Under the pieces are notes generated by a model. It was given only the letters and a program-made list of their open reading frames with translations, searched no databases and was not told where the DNA came from. From assembly GCF_018156225.1 (NCBI RefSeq), contig NZ_JAGTAR010000005.1, positions 62,001 through 126,000 on the forward strand: a stretch of DNA of 64,000 nt. Direction: 5' to 3'. The DNA comes from Carboxylicivirga sediminis. Lineage in GTDB: Bacteria > Bacteroidota > Bacteroidia > Bacteroidales > Marinilabiliaceae. Positions 31,230 through 39,851 of this stretch are shown here, piece after piece. The position numbers and the translations under genes are program-made. How positions within the stretch are numbered: the first letter of the stretch is position 1; each line of letters begins with the position of its first letter.

Positions 31230-31232
31230 CCT

Positions 31233-31272
31233 CTGTACGATAACGTACATCAACAATTACAAAATCGTACAG
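31233..31272. repeat. Cluster of CTGTACGA-type inverted half-sites
   Basis: CTGTACGA (31233-31240) is answered by CGTACA (31244-31249), forming TGTACG-ataa-CGTACA, and again by TCGTACAG (31265-31272). No T run follows, so it is not an intrinsic terminator. It could be an operator or a 3' UTR structure. Confidence 0.5.
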
Positions 31273-31608
31273 ATTTGGATATAAGCTGAATATTGCCAAA
31301 AATACATAGACCCCTGATTATATGATAGTTGCAAAACATGGCATATCAATTGTTAAATGAACATCCAGATTGTAACGACAACTACTTGTAATGCAAAAAC
31401 GCAAATACAAACAAACCTAACTTTTTTGCCCTTGGATAATGAAGATTCCAGACACTCACAAAGAAAATGGCGATTTCTTTACTACACTATAATAATGGGT
31501 TTATGCTCATTAGTATCTTCATTAAAAATCCAGGCGATCGTCTGAAGAATATTCACCGACACGGTTTCTAGTGTTTTGGCGATAAAGGTGCAATTTCTCT
31601 TCAGGCAC

Positions 31609-31649
31609 AGAGGCTGTAACCCGACCCAAAGAGTTCAGCCTCTTTTTTT
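31609..31649 (+). terminator. Orphan intrinsic terminator
   Basis: Stem AGAGGCTG/CAGCCTCT (31609-31616 with 31636-31643) with a 19-nt loop is followed by a T run to 31649. The only plus-strand gene upstream is the permease, 380 bp away. Confidence 0.75.
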
Positions 31650-31713
31650 ATTTCCTCCCGCATAGTACTATTAGATTGTGAATAAACCTGTTAATAACAA
31701 TTTACTCCACACC

Positions 31714-31743
31714 TTGTTGATGCTGATAAAATTGATATTTTTG
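31714..31743 (+). promoter_or_regulatory. TPR-DUF368-aroE operon promoter (TTG-N19-TATTTTTG)
   Basis: TTG at 31714-31716 and TATTTTTG at 31736-31743 are separated by 19 bp, both on consensus. The -7 box ends 20 bp before the TPR gene ATG. Confidence 0.6.
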
Positions 31744-31763
31744 TATCATTAAAACACTATTAT

Positions 31764-33173
31764 ATGCAGGATTTCTTGCACGCAAGTCACGACGATGTAT
31801 TGCAGGCGATTGAACGATTTGAGAAAATGATTAGTGCGGAGAAAGTTGAGTATTTTGACGTGCATCAGATAGAAAACATCTACGATTTTTATTACGAAAA
31901 AAACTTAATTGAACAGGCACAACAGATCCTAAACATTGGCCTCTCGCAACACCCCGACTCCCCTGCCTTAATGGTCAAAAAAGCCATCTTCATCGCTGAA
32001 CATGGCAATATTGATGAGGCTTATAAACTTCTGAAAGAATTAGCTCCACTCGACGCTTCAAATCCTGATGTATACATGACGTTGGGATGGATTATGCTTC
32101 AAAAAAGTATCTCTCTCGAAGCTGTTAGCTATTTTAGGAAAGCCGTAGAAATTGCTTTTGAAGATAAAGAAGATATTCTACTGGAAATAAGCTATAACCT
32201 CAATCAGCACGAACTCTATCTGGAATCGATTAAATTTCTGGAACAATTACTGGAAATTAATCATGATAACGAAAATGCTCTGTTCGAATATGCGTTTTCA
32301 CTAGATAAAATTCTGGAGTACGATAAAAGCATTGAAGCCTACCAACAATTACTGGAAACCAATCCGTTTTCAGATAATGGCTGGTACAACCTGGCAATCA
32401 TTTATAATAAGACCGGTAAGCACGAGGAGGCTTGTCAGGCCTATGAATACACTATCACCATCAATCCTCAGCACGAAGAAGCCTATTTCAACATGGGCAA
32501 CAGCCTGGTTCAATCTGGTCTTTTCAAAGAAGCAATTGATGCGTATAGTGAACACATTACAATTGGTGACGACCTGATACTAACTTACCAATACATGGCA
32601 GATTGCTGGGAGCAACTTGGCAACTACGACTTAGCCATCAGGCTATACCAATTGGTGATTAAGCTGGCTCCTAAACAATCAGATGCATGGTATGGATTAG
32701 GAACTACACTGATGGAAAATGAGGATTTCTCTGGTGGCTTACAGGCAATCGATCAGGCCATATCTATCAATCCGTTAAATGCCGATTACTGGTTTGCCCA
32801 CGCGCGCGGGTTGTTCGAATTAGACAAGGTAGAAGATGCAGCACGCAGCCTGGAAAATGGCCTTAACCTTGATCCGCATGAGTTAGCTGGTTGGCTTGAG
32901 CTAATTAAACTAAAAATTGTATTAATCGAACATTTTGACATTAAGGCTTACATCAGTAGCCTGCATGAACAATATGAAGATACAGCATCCATACACTATT
33001 TGAGTGCTGTGGCACACTTCCGATATTTAAACAATAAAAAAGAAGCCCTGTCTGCATTATCAAAGGCCCTTAGTATTGACTCCGGTGGAATAAAGGATAT
33101 TGAAAATGACTACCCTGAATTTATTGCAGACAAAACAGTTCAACAAATTATCAACAATTACTGTAACGAATAA
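31764..33173 (+). CDS. Cytoplasmic TPR-repeat protein
   Basis: A 469-residue protein built of about ten TPR repeats (for example GWYNLAIIYNKTGKHEEACQ, EAYFNMGNSLVQSGLFKEA, DAWYGLGTTLMENEDFSG), without a signal peptide. It is the first gene of an operon with a DUF368 translocase (5-bp gap) and aroE. It is probably an adaptor, but its partner is not known. The gene order TPR-DUF368-aroE is familiar to me from other Bacteroidota, from memory. Confidence 0.85.
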   Translation: MQDFLHASHDDVLQAIERFEKMISAEKVEYFDVHQIENIYDFYYEKNLIEQAQQILNIGLSQHPDSPALMVKKAIFIAEHGNIDEAYKLLKELAPLDASNPDVYMTLGWIMLQKSISLEAVSYFRKAVEIAFEDKEDILLEISYNLNQHELYLESIKFLEQLLEINHDNENALFEYAFSLDKILEYDKSIEAYQQLLETNPFSDNGWYNLAIIYNKTGKHEEACQAYEYTITINPQHEEAYFNMGNSLVQSGLFKEAIDAYSEHITIGDDLILTYQYMADCWEQLGNYDLAIRLYQLVIKLAPKQSDAWYGLGTTLMENEDFSGGLQAIDQAISINPLNADYWFAHARGLFELDKVEDAARSLENGLNLDPHELAGWLELIKLKIVLIEHFDIKAYISSLHEQYEDTASIHYLSAVAHFRYLNNKKEALSALSKALSIDSGGIKDIENDYPEFIADKTVQQIINNYCNE

Positions 33174-33178
33174 GGTAA

Positions 33179-34090
33179 ATGAATAATTCACTCTTTTCAT
33201 TAATACAAACAGCCCTAAAAGGAGTTGCAATGGGTGCTGCCAACGTCATACCAGGTGTATCCGGTGGTACCATCGCTTTAATAACCGGCATTTTCGAACG
33301 CTTGATTAATGCCATTAAGTCTTTTAACGGCAAAGCCATCCAGCTACTTGTTAAAGGTGAAATCAAAGCCTTGATAAAGCATATTGATTTATACTTCTTA
33401 TTGGCCCTGTTCACAGGTATTGGAGTGGCCATTATTAGCTTAGCACGCCTGTTTGAATACCTTTTCATCAACTACCCAATATACATTTGGGCGTATTTCT
33501 TCGGTTTGGTAATGGCTTCCATCTATTTTGTGGGTAAAACAGTGAAGAGTTGGACAACTTCTGCTATTATCAGTCTTATAGTAGGAACAGCTATTGCAGT
33601 GTCTATTTCCGTTTTAACACCAGCCAGTCAAAACGATTCATTTTTATACCTCATTCTGTGCGGCGTTGTGGCTATTTGCAGTATGATACTACCCGGATTG
33701 TCAGGCTCATTTGTGCTTATTCTAATGGGCAATTACCAATTGGTAATGATTGATGCAGTTAATAATATGGCCATAGGAGTTTTGTTACCTGTTGTGTTGG
33801 GTGCGGGAGTTGGATTAATCGCCTTTTCACACTTCCTATCGTGGCTGCTGAAGAAGTACCATAACCAAACCATCGCTCTGCTGACAGGCTTTATTGCCGG
33901 TTCACTAGGTATTCTATGGCCGTGGAAACATGAAATAACCCAGCAATTTGGCGATAAGGTTAAAACGGTTGACTTCAATTATTATCTACCAGAACTTAAT
34001 ACCGAATTTTATTTTGCTGTACTTTTTATTATTTTAGGTTTGGCCAGCATTATTATTACAGAACTATTAGCAACAAAGAAACAAAAGTAG
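33179..34090 (+). CDS. DUF368 / PopT-type undecaprenyl-phosphate translocase
   Basis: A 303-residue polytopic membrane protein with the DUF368 signatures GAANVIPGVSGGTIALITGI near the N-terminus and LPGLSGSFVLILMGNY in the second half, with about eight membrane segments. DUF368 proteins have been shown to return undecaprenyl phosphate across the inner membrane, so the lipid carrier is reused for wall and polysaccharide synthesis. It lies between the TPR protein and aroE with gaps of 5 and 2 bp. Confidence 0.92.
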   Translation: MNNSLFSLIQTALKGVAMGAANVIPGVSGGTIALITGIFERLINAIKSFNGKAIQLLVKGEIKALIKHIDLYFLLALFTGIGVAIISLARLFEYLFINYPIYIWAYFFGLVMASIYFVGKTVKSWTTSAIISLIVGTAIAVSISVLTPASQNDSFLYLILCGVVAICSMILPGLSGSFVLILMGNYQLVMIDAVNNMAIGVLLPVVLGAGVGLIAFSHFLSWLLKKYHNQTIALLTGFIAGSLGILWPWKHEITQQFGDKVKTVDFNYYLPELNTEFYFAVLFIILGLASIIITELLATKKQK

Positions 34091-34092
34091 AT

Positions 34093-34833
34093 ATGAGAAC
34101 ATTTGGTTTAATAGGTTTTCCTTTAGCACAATCATTCTCCCAAAAATATTTCACACAGAAATTTGAAAATGAAAATATTGATGCCAGGTACCTAAACTTT
34201 GAAATAGAAAACATTGATGAGTTACCGGCCCTATTGAACCAACACGCCTACATAGCTGGTTTTAGCGTTACAATACCACACAAAGAAAAGGTATTAAAAT
34301 ACCTCGACGAGATGGATGAAACTGCTCTAAATGCAGGCGCCTGCAATGCCATTAAAGTTACCTGGGAAAATAAAAAACCAAAACTAACTGGCTACAACAC
34401 TGATTTAATTGGTTTCTCAGAATCAATAAAGCCACTATTACAGAAGCACCACCAGAAAGCATTAATACTTGGAACAGGAGGTGCTGCTAAAGCCATTGCC
34501 CATGCTTTCCGCCTGATGAATATCGATTACAAATATGTTTCACGGACTAAAGGTTCGGATAGCTTATGTTATTCAGACATCACTTCTGAAATCATGAAAG
34601 ACTACACGGTACTGGTTAATTGCACACCTTTAGGCATGTTCCCTAATGTCAACACCTGTCCGGATATACCATACAATCTGGTTACGGACAAACATTTGCT
34701 GTATGACCTGACATACAACCCATCTACAACCTTATTTATGCAAAAAGGCATAGAGCAAGGTGCAATTACTAAGAACGGTTTAGACATGCTACACCTTCAA
34801 GCCGAAGCCGCCTGGAAAATATGGAATTCTTAA
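34093..34833 (+). CDS. aroE: Shikimate dehydrogenase (NADP+)
   Basis: A 246-residue enzyme that reduces 3-dehydroshikimate to shikimate in the aromatic amino-acid pathway. It has the substrate loop GFPLAQSFSQKYF, SVTIPHKEKV with the catalytic Lys, a central Asn/Asp pair (ACNAIK, GYNTDLIGF) and the nucleotide-binding ILGTGGAAKAIA. The length is somewhat short (E. coli is 272), as in many Bacteroidota. It is the last gene of the TPR-DUF368-aroE operon and converges on truA with a 7-bp gap. Confidence 0.95.
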   Translation: MRTFGLIGFPLAQSFSQKYFTQKFENENIDARYLNFEIENIDELPALLNQHAYIAGFSVTIPHKEKVLKYLDEMDETALNAGACNAIKVTWENKKPKLTGYNTDLIGFSESIKPLLQKHHQKALILGTGGAAKAIAHAFRLMNIDYKYVSRTKGSDSLCYSDITSEIMKDYTVLVNCTPLGMFPNVNTCPDIPYNLVTDKHLLYDLTYNPSTTLFMQKGIEQGAITKNGLDMLHLQAEAAWKIWNS

Positions 34834-34840
34834 ACACAAT

Positions 34841-35620
34841 CTAACTAAAAGGAGGCTGACGCTTAACTTTTGATTGAAACACCTCTTGAGGGTATTCTAT
34901 ATCAACCAGAAACAATGCCTGGGGTGGAACAGAAGTGCCCGCCTTGCCCCTATCCATACTTTCAATCACTTCTCTGAATTGTTGCAGCGTTAGCTTACCG
35001 CGCCCTACTTCCAACAAGGTTCCAACAACAGCTCGAACCATATTTCTAAGGAAGCGATCTGCCTTAATAACAAGAACAGCACCTTGTGCCTGTTGCTCCC
35101 AAGCAGCATGCAATATTTTACAATTATTGGTTTTTGTATCTGTATGCAGTTTACTGAAACTGGTAAAATCTGTATAGTCAAAAAGCAACTTTGCAGCATT
35201 ATTCATCAGTTCTATATCAACCTTAAACAAAGGCCGGTAGCTAAATTCCGACAAGAAAGGATTCTTCTCAGTTTGAAGATAGTAATGATAGGTTCTGGAG
35301 CTGGCATGAAATCGGCTATGCGCATCGCTATCTACTTTCAATATAGAATAAACGACGATATCCTTTCCCACTATCCTGTTTAATTTAAACACCAACTGTT
35401 CCGGGTCTTCAATTACTCCAACACAATCAAAATGCGCCACAAAATACGAGGCATGCACGCCTGTATCCGTGCGCCCGCAACCAACAACATTAATATCTTG
35501 ACGTAGTGCTTTATTTAGGCCATCATTCATCACCTCTTGCACCGAAATGGCGTTAGGCTGTATTTGCCAGCCATGAAAACGACTTCCATTATAGGCCATT
35601 TCGATAAAATACCTGTGCAT
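34841..35620 (-). CDS. truA: tRNA pseudouridine synthase A
   Basis: TruA makes pseudouridine at positions 38-40 of the tRNA anticodon stem. The catalytic Asp is Asp52 in GCGRTDTGVHA. Family motifs include RFHASSRTYHYYL and FLRNMVRAVVGTLLEVGRGK. The 259-residue length is normal. It is convergent with aroE with only 7 bp between stops and divergent from the NTF2-like gene. Confidence 0.96.
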   Translation of the reverse strand: MHRYFIEMAYNGSRFHGWQIQPNAISVQEVMNDGLNKALRQDINVVGCGRTDTGVHASYFVAHFDCVGVIEDPEQLVFKLNRIVGKDIVVYSILKVDSDAHSRFHASSRTYHYYLQTEKNPFLSEFSYRPLFKVDIELMNNAAKLLFDYTDFTSFSKLHTDTKTNNCKILHAAWEQQAQGAVLVIKADRFLRNMVRAVVGTLLEVGRGKLTLQQFREVIESMDRGKAGTSVPPQALFLVDIEYPQEVFQSKVKRQPPFS

Positions 35621-35645
35621 AGTTCCAATTGTAAAAATTCAAGCG

Positions 35646-35653
35646 CAAACTTA
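35646..35653 (-). promoter_or_regulatory. Candidate truA -7 box TAAGTTTG
   Basis: Minus-strand match to TAnnTTTG, 25 bp before the truA ATG. No TTG at -33 spacing. Confidence 0.35.
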
Positions 35654-35765
35654 AAAAATTATCCCCTCACTTACCACATTCTTCAAGGTTGACATCATAT
35701 AAGCAAATGGCTAACTTTAATAAATAGCAGCATTTTTTTTACTTAAAACCAATAAACTTTACACA

Positions 35766-36209
35766 ATGGAAACAATCAACGCAAAGACTGTAAGTCCCGA
35801 AATTACACCAATCAAAAAGGTTCTTGACACGTTATTAATAGCCCAGGAAGAAGGTAATCTTGAGCAATTTTCGAGATGTTTCGCTCAAGATGAAAACACC
35901 TTAAACATTGGTACTGATTTAGATGAAATTTGGTATGGCTGGCATGCTTTTTACGAATGGATGACCCAGGCAATAAAAACAAAACCAGACTATACTATAG
36001 CAGCCAAAGATACACGCATTCAACTGAGCCAATGCAAAGAGGTTGCCTGGTATTCGCAACTACTTGACACCTGCTTTGAAACCAAGGGAGAACCATTCAG
36101 GCTGGAAGGATTCAGGCACACCGGAGTACTGGAGAAAAGAGATGGCAATTGGCTGATCGTTCAAAGCCACATATCTGTACCTGACAACACTTTACCACCA
36201 ACTGAATAA
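35766..36209 (+). CDS. NTF2/SnoaL-like domain protein
   Basis: A 147-residue single-domain protein of the NTF2-like fold (SnoaL-like type): an N-terminal helix pair (IKKVLDTLLIAQEEGNLEQFSRCF), WYGWHAFYEWMTQAIK, and a C-terminal strand block ending RDGNWLIVQSHIS. The family is functionally varied and no substrate can be read from sequence. No signal peptide is present. It probably shares a transcript with pcm, 9 bp downstream. Confidence 0.8.
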   Translation: METINAKTVSPEITPIKKVLDTLLIAQEEGNLEQFSRCFAQDENTLNIGTDLDEIWYGWHAFYEWMTQAIKTKPDYTIAAKDTRIQLSQCKEVAWYSQLLDTCFETKGEPFRLEGFRHTGVLEKRDGNWLIVQSHISVPDNTLPPTE

Positions 36210-36218
36210 AAGTCAGCA

Positions 36219-36905
36219 ATGTTTGTTTCAGTCATAACAGCCACGCTAATTGTAATATTTACACAAGATTATAACTTGATGAGAGTCCGAATGGTGGAAG
36301 AACAAATTATCAGTAGGGGAATCACTGATACAGATGTCATTAAAGCACTTAAAAACGTCCCCAGACATGCGTTTGTTCCATCCGAACTGCAGCAATTTGC
36401 CTACGAAGACAGGCCGCTGCCCATTGGCTATAACCAAACCATTTCGCAGCCATACATTGTTGCCTACATGACAGAATTACTAAACCTTTCACCGAAGGAT
36501 AAGGTACTGGAGATTGGCACGGGCTCAGGCTATCAAGCCGCTATACTCGCCGAAGTAGCTAAAGAAGTATATACGATTGAAATTGTTAAACCTCTGGGCA
36601 CGCAAGCCACACATACTTTAGATTCGCTAGGCTATGAGAATGTGTATTGTAAAATAGGCGATGGCTATCACGGATGGGAAGAACATCAGCCCTACGATGC
36701 CATCATGCTGACTGCAGCCCCGGAAAGCATACCTGAACCTCTCATTAACCAACTAAAGGAAGGCGGTTCTATTATTGCTCCTATAAAAACCGGTTTTCAC
36801 CAGCAACTTATCATCTACCACAAAAAAAATGGAAAATTGAGAAGCAAACAACTGATTGCTGTTCGATTTGTTCCATTTACCCGAGAAGCTAATAAACAAA
36901 AATAG
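36219..36905 (+). CDS. pcm: Protein-L-isoaspartate O-methyltransferase
   Basis: A 228-residue enzyme that methylates isoaspartyl residues of damaged proteins with S-adenosylmethionine. VEEQIISRGITD, VPRHAFVP, and the SAM-binding LEIGTGSGYQAAILAE are characteristic. The first 20 residues (MFVSVITATLIVIFT) are hydrophobic. Either they are a signal peptide for an exported form, or the real start is Met21 (base 36279). I cannot decide between the two. It lies 9 bp after the NTF2-like gene and 51 bp before the glutathione peroxidase. Confidence 0.92.
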   Translation: MFVSVITATLIVIFTQDYNLMRVRMVEEQIISRGITDTDVIKALKNVPRHAFVPSELQQFAYEDRPLPIGYNQTISQPYIVAYMTELLNLSPKDKVLEIGTGSGYQAAILAEVAKEVYTIEIVKPLGTQATHTLDSLGYENVYCKIGDGYHGWEEHQPYDAIMLTAAPESIPEPLINQLKEGGSIIAPIKTGFHQQLIIYHKKNGKLRSKQLIAVRFVPFTREANKQK

Positions 36906-36956
36906 AACCCATGCGTTTAGCTTTAAATTGTATAACAATTAATTAACACAAAACTA

Positions 36957-37496
36957 ATGAAACAAACATTTGCAATCCTGACACTTATTCTGCTATCATG
37001 TGCTATTACATACAGTCAGCAATCCTTTTACGATTTTAAGGTAAATACCATTGATGGTCAAACATATGATTTATCAGCACTTAAAGGAAAAAAAGTGATG
37101 GTTGTTAATGTGGCCAGTAAATGTGGATTAACTCCTCAGTACGAACAACTTCAAAAAGTACATGAATTATATGGCGGAGATGACTTTATGATTATCGGTT
37201 TTCCGGCCAATAATTTTTTAAGCCAGGAGCCCGGTTCTGATGATGAAATAAAAACATTCTGCACAGATAATTATGGCGTCACTTTTTTAATGATGAGTAA
37301 AATATCTGTGAAAGGCGACGATATACATCCCCTTTATAGATGGCTAACAACAGGAGAATTAAATAACTTTGGAGATAGCAAGGTAAAATGGAATTTCCAG
37401 AAGTATTTAATCAATAAACAAGGAGAAATTGAAAAAGTGATTGATCCCAAAACGAAACCTGATGACCAGGAAATTATCGAATGGATTATGAATTAA
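36957..37496 (+). CDS. Exported glutathione peroxidase-family thiol peroxidase
   Basis: A 179-residue protein that reduces peroxides with a catalytic Cys, and probably uses thioredoxin-like donors rather than glutathione. A signal peptide (MKQTFAILTLILLSCAITYSQ) sends it to the envelope. Cys56 in NVASKCGLTPQY replaces selenocysteine. The Gln motif is FPANNFLSQEPGS and the Trp-Asn motif is VKWNFQKYL, completing the usual tetrad. The common second Cys (FPCNQ) is Ala here. It ends in two tandem hairpins. Confidence 0.93.
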   Translation: MKQTFAILTLILLSCAITYSQQSFYDFKVNTIDGQTYDLSALKGKKVMVVNVASKCGLTPQYEQLQKVHELYGGDDFMIIGFPANNFLSQEPGSDDEIKTFCTDNYGVTFLMMSKISVKGDDIHPLYRWLTTGELNNFGDSKVKWNFQKYLINKQGEIEKVIDPKTKPDDQEIIEWIMN

Positions 37497-37559
37497 AAAA
37501 GTTACCGGCTTTCAGACAACTACCTTAAATGCAATCTTTCTGTTATTCCGGTAACTTTT
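37497..37559 (+). terminator. Terminator with long loop after the peroxidase gene
   Basis: A 12-bp stem (37497-37508 with 37548-37559) encloses a 39-nt loop and ends in T4. It is followed by a second hairpin. Confidence 0.6.
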
Positions 37560-37568
37560 ACAATATAC

Positions 37569-37600
37569 AAATGGCCGATCCATGAATCGGCCATTTTTAA
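37569..37600. terminator. Bidirectional terminator, peroxidase / M3 peptidase
   Basis: An 11-bp stem (37569-37579 with 37586-37596) is followed by T5 on the plus strand and sits 18 bp beyond the convergent dcp stop. Confidence 0.85.
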
Positions 37601-37617
37601 TTTTCGCAATAATGGCT

Positions 37618-39732
37618 TTAGTTTAAACCACGCTTCTCAAGCAAGGGCTGAAGCGATGGCTCTTGACCTCTGAATTTCAGATACTGTACCATTCCTTCAT
37701 CATTGCCACATTCCGACAAGCAGTGCTGACGAAACTTCTGAGCCAATTCCTTATTAAATATATCTCCACTCTGCTTAAACGCATCAAAAGCATCTGAATC
37801 GAGCACAGCAGCCCAGATGTATACATAGTAACCCGCTGCATAAAAGTCACTACTAAAGATATGACCAAAATAGGTAGAGCGATATCTTGGAATAATCTCA
37901 TCAATTAAACCAATATTATCCATAGCCTCTTTCTCAAAATCAAGAGTGTTTTCCACAACATCTCCTGCATTCAGACTATGCCATTTAAGGTCAAGCAATG
38001 AAGCTGCCAGATATTCAACGGTGGCAAATCCCTGATTAAAATGTCCACTCTTCTGAATTTTTTCAATCAACTCATCAGGAATAACCTCGCCTGTTTCATA
38101 GTGACGTGCATAATGTTTTAGCACAGTAGGCTCAGCTGCCCAATTTTCCATAACCTGTGAAGGCAGTTCAACGTAATCCATTGGCACAACACCAGCAGTA
38201 CGCTTGTATTCTCCATCAGTAAATAAAGCATGTAGACCATGTCCGAACTCATGAAACAAGGTACTCACTTCATCAAACGTTAACAAGGCTGGTGTGTCAC
38301 CTGTTGGTTTGGTGAAGTTACATACCAGCGATACCAGAGGAGACACCTTCTTACCATCTTTTGTAATAGCATTACGGAAACTGGTTTGCCATGCTCCAGG
38401 TCGCTTGCTTTCGCGAGGATGGTAATCAAGATATAATAAACCAATATGTTCGCCATTGGCCTCTTTCACCTCAAAAACTTCGGCTTCGGGATTGTACACT
38501 TCTATATTGTTCAGTGGCGTAAATGTAATTCCGTACAGCTGATTAGCCACCCAAAACATCCCCTCACGCACATTCTCAAGCTGAAAATACGGGATTACCT
38601 CTGCCTCATCAAGGTCATATTTAGCTTTTCTCAGCTTCTCGGCATAGTACCACCAATCCCATGACTGCAATTCAAAATTACCACCTTCCTGGTTAATGAT
38701 TGCTTGCATTTCCTTCAACTCCTGTTTAGCTACTTTTAGGGCCGGTCTCCACAAGCCCATCAGAAACTCATCTACGTTTTGAGGCGTTTTTGCCATGTTC
38801 ACAGCTATCGCATAATCCGCATGCGTTTCATACCCCAAAAGCTTAACGCGCTCGCTACGAATCATCGCCATTTTTCGGGCAATTTCTTTATTATCAAACT
38901 CATCATCGTTGTTACCGCGCATAAAATAGCCTCTGTAAATCTTCTCACGCAAAGCTCTGTTTTCGGCATACTGCAAAAATGGAATTAAGCTGGGCTTTTG
39001 TAATGTAAACACCCATTTACCTTCCATACCATTGGCTGCAGCTGTTTCAGCAGCACCAGCTATAACACCCTCTGGCAAACCAGCCAAATCTTCAGCATTA
39101 TCAACAACAAGTTTGAAATTCTTGTTAGTCTCTGCCAACTGATTTTCTTCAAATTTTAATTGAAGACCAGCTAACTCTTCATTATACTTCTTAAGCTTCT
39201 CCTGATCCTCTGATGAAAGCAGAGCACCGTTACGCACAAAATCATTATAATACTTTTCAGTCACGCGCTTTTGAGCATCAGTTAATTGTGCTTCGTCCAT
39301 TTGCTCATAAACAGCTTTAACCCGACCAAAAAGCTCCATATTCATCGAAATATTATCAGAATGCTTGGTTAGCAATGGCGTAATTATACGAGCTATTTCC
39401 TGAATTGAGTCGTTATTATCGGTCCCCTGAATATTAAAGAAGACAGCACTTACACGCTCCAAAAGCTCACCTGAACGATCATAGGCTAATATGGTATTTT
39501 CAAAACTAGGCGCATCATTATTAGCTACAATCGCCTGGATTTCTTCCTGCTGTTCTGCCATTCCCTTTTCGAAAGCAGGCATGTAATGTTTGACCTCTAT
39601 CAGGCTAAAAGGCGGTGTTTGAAAAGGTGTGTTGTAGGTTGTAAAAAACGGATTCATACTTTCAGGTGTCTTAGTTTGACATCCACTTACCAGCAGCACG
39701 GCCACCAGCAGTCCACTAAAGATTTTAATCAT
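37618..39732 (-). CDS. dcp: M3-family metallopeptidase, lipoprotein (Dcp-like)
   Basis: A 704-residue zinc peptidase that removes C-terminal dipeptides (peptidyl-dipeptidase Dcp) or short oligopeptides. The N-terminus is a lipoprotein signal (GLLVAVLLVSGC), with the lipidated Cys followed by QTKTPES, so it is membrane-anchored in the envelope. The catalytic HEXXH is in STLFHEFGHGLHALF. Length is normal for the family. It is a single-gene unit. Confidence 0.94.
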   Translation of the reverse strand: MIKIFSGLLVAVLLVSGCQTKTPESMNPFFTTYNTPFQTPPFSLIEVKHYMPAFEKGMAEQQEEIQAIVANNDAPSFENTILAYDRSGELLERVSAVFFNIQGTDNNDSIQEIARIITPLLTKHSDNISMNMELFGRVKAVYEQMDEAQLTDAQKRVTEKYYNDFVRNGALLSSEDQEKLKKYNEELAGLQLKFEENQLAETNKNFKLVVDNAEDLAGLPEGVIAGAAETAAANGMEGKWVFTLQKPSLIPFLQYAENRALREKIYRGYFMRGNNDDEFDNKEIARKMAMIRSERVKLLGYETHADYAIAVNMAKTPQNVDEFLMGLWRPALKVAKQELKEMQAIINQEGGNFELQSWDWWYYAEKLRKAKYDLDEAEVIPYFQLENVREGMFWVANQLYGITFTPLNNIEVYNPEAEVFEVKEANGEHIGLLYLDYHPRESKRPGAWQTSFRNAITKDGKKVSPLVSLVCNFTKPTGDTPALLTFDEVSTLFHEFGHGLHALFTDGEYKRTAGVVPMDYVELPSQVMENWAAEPTVLKHYARHYETGEVIPDELIEKIQKSGHFNQGFATVEYLAASLLDLKWHSLNAGDVVENTLDFEKEAMDNIGLIDEIIPRYRSTYFGHIFSSDFYAAGYYVYIWAAVLDSDAFDAFKQSGDIFNKELAQKFRQHCLSECGNDEGMVQYLKFRGQEPSLQPLLEKRGLN

Positions 39733-39795
39733 TTCAATAGATTTTATAAAATGTTAAATACTATCTGAATAGCATTATCAATTGCCATTCAAAAG

Positions 39796-39830
39796 TATAA
39801 AAAAAAGACACCCAAAAATTGGATGTCTTT
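39796..39830 (-). terminator. dnaA terminator
   Basis: On the minus strand the 10-bp stem (39830-39821 with 39813-39804) pairs fully with one wobble and is followed by eight or more T residues. On the plus strand the same site has a mismatch, so the minus strand is favoured. Confidence 0.85.
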
Positions 39831-39851
39831 ATGTTGTACAACTTATACTAT

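Larger units (their letters stand above)
31230..31763. other. 534-bp intergenic stretch
   Basis: I find no convincing gene. It holds an inverted-repeat cluster (31233-31272), an orphan plus-strand terminator (31609-31649) and the promoter of the downstream TPR gene (31714-31743). A 62-codon ORF at 31357-31545 has no ribosome-binding site and no recognisable sequence. The terminator is 380 bp past the permease stop, so a long 3' UTR or a small RNA is possible. Confidence 0.6.

Noticed and set aside
31357-31545. 62-residue plus-strand ORF
   Set aside because: No ribosome-binding site, no family resemblance, composition not protein-like, and in a gap with an orphan terminator.
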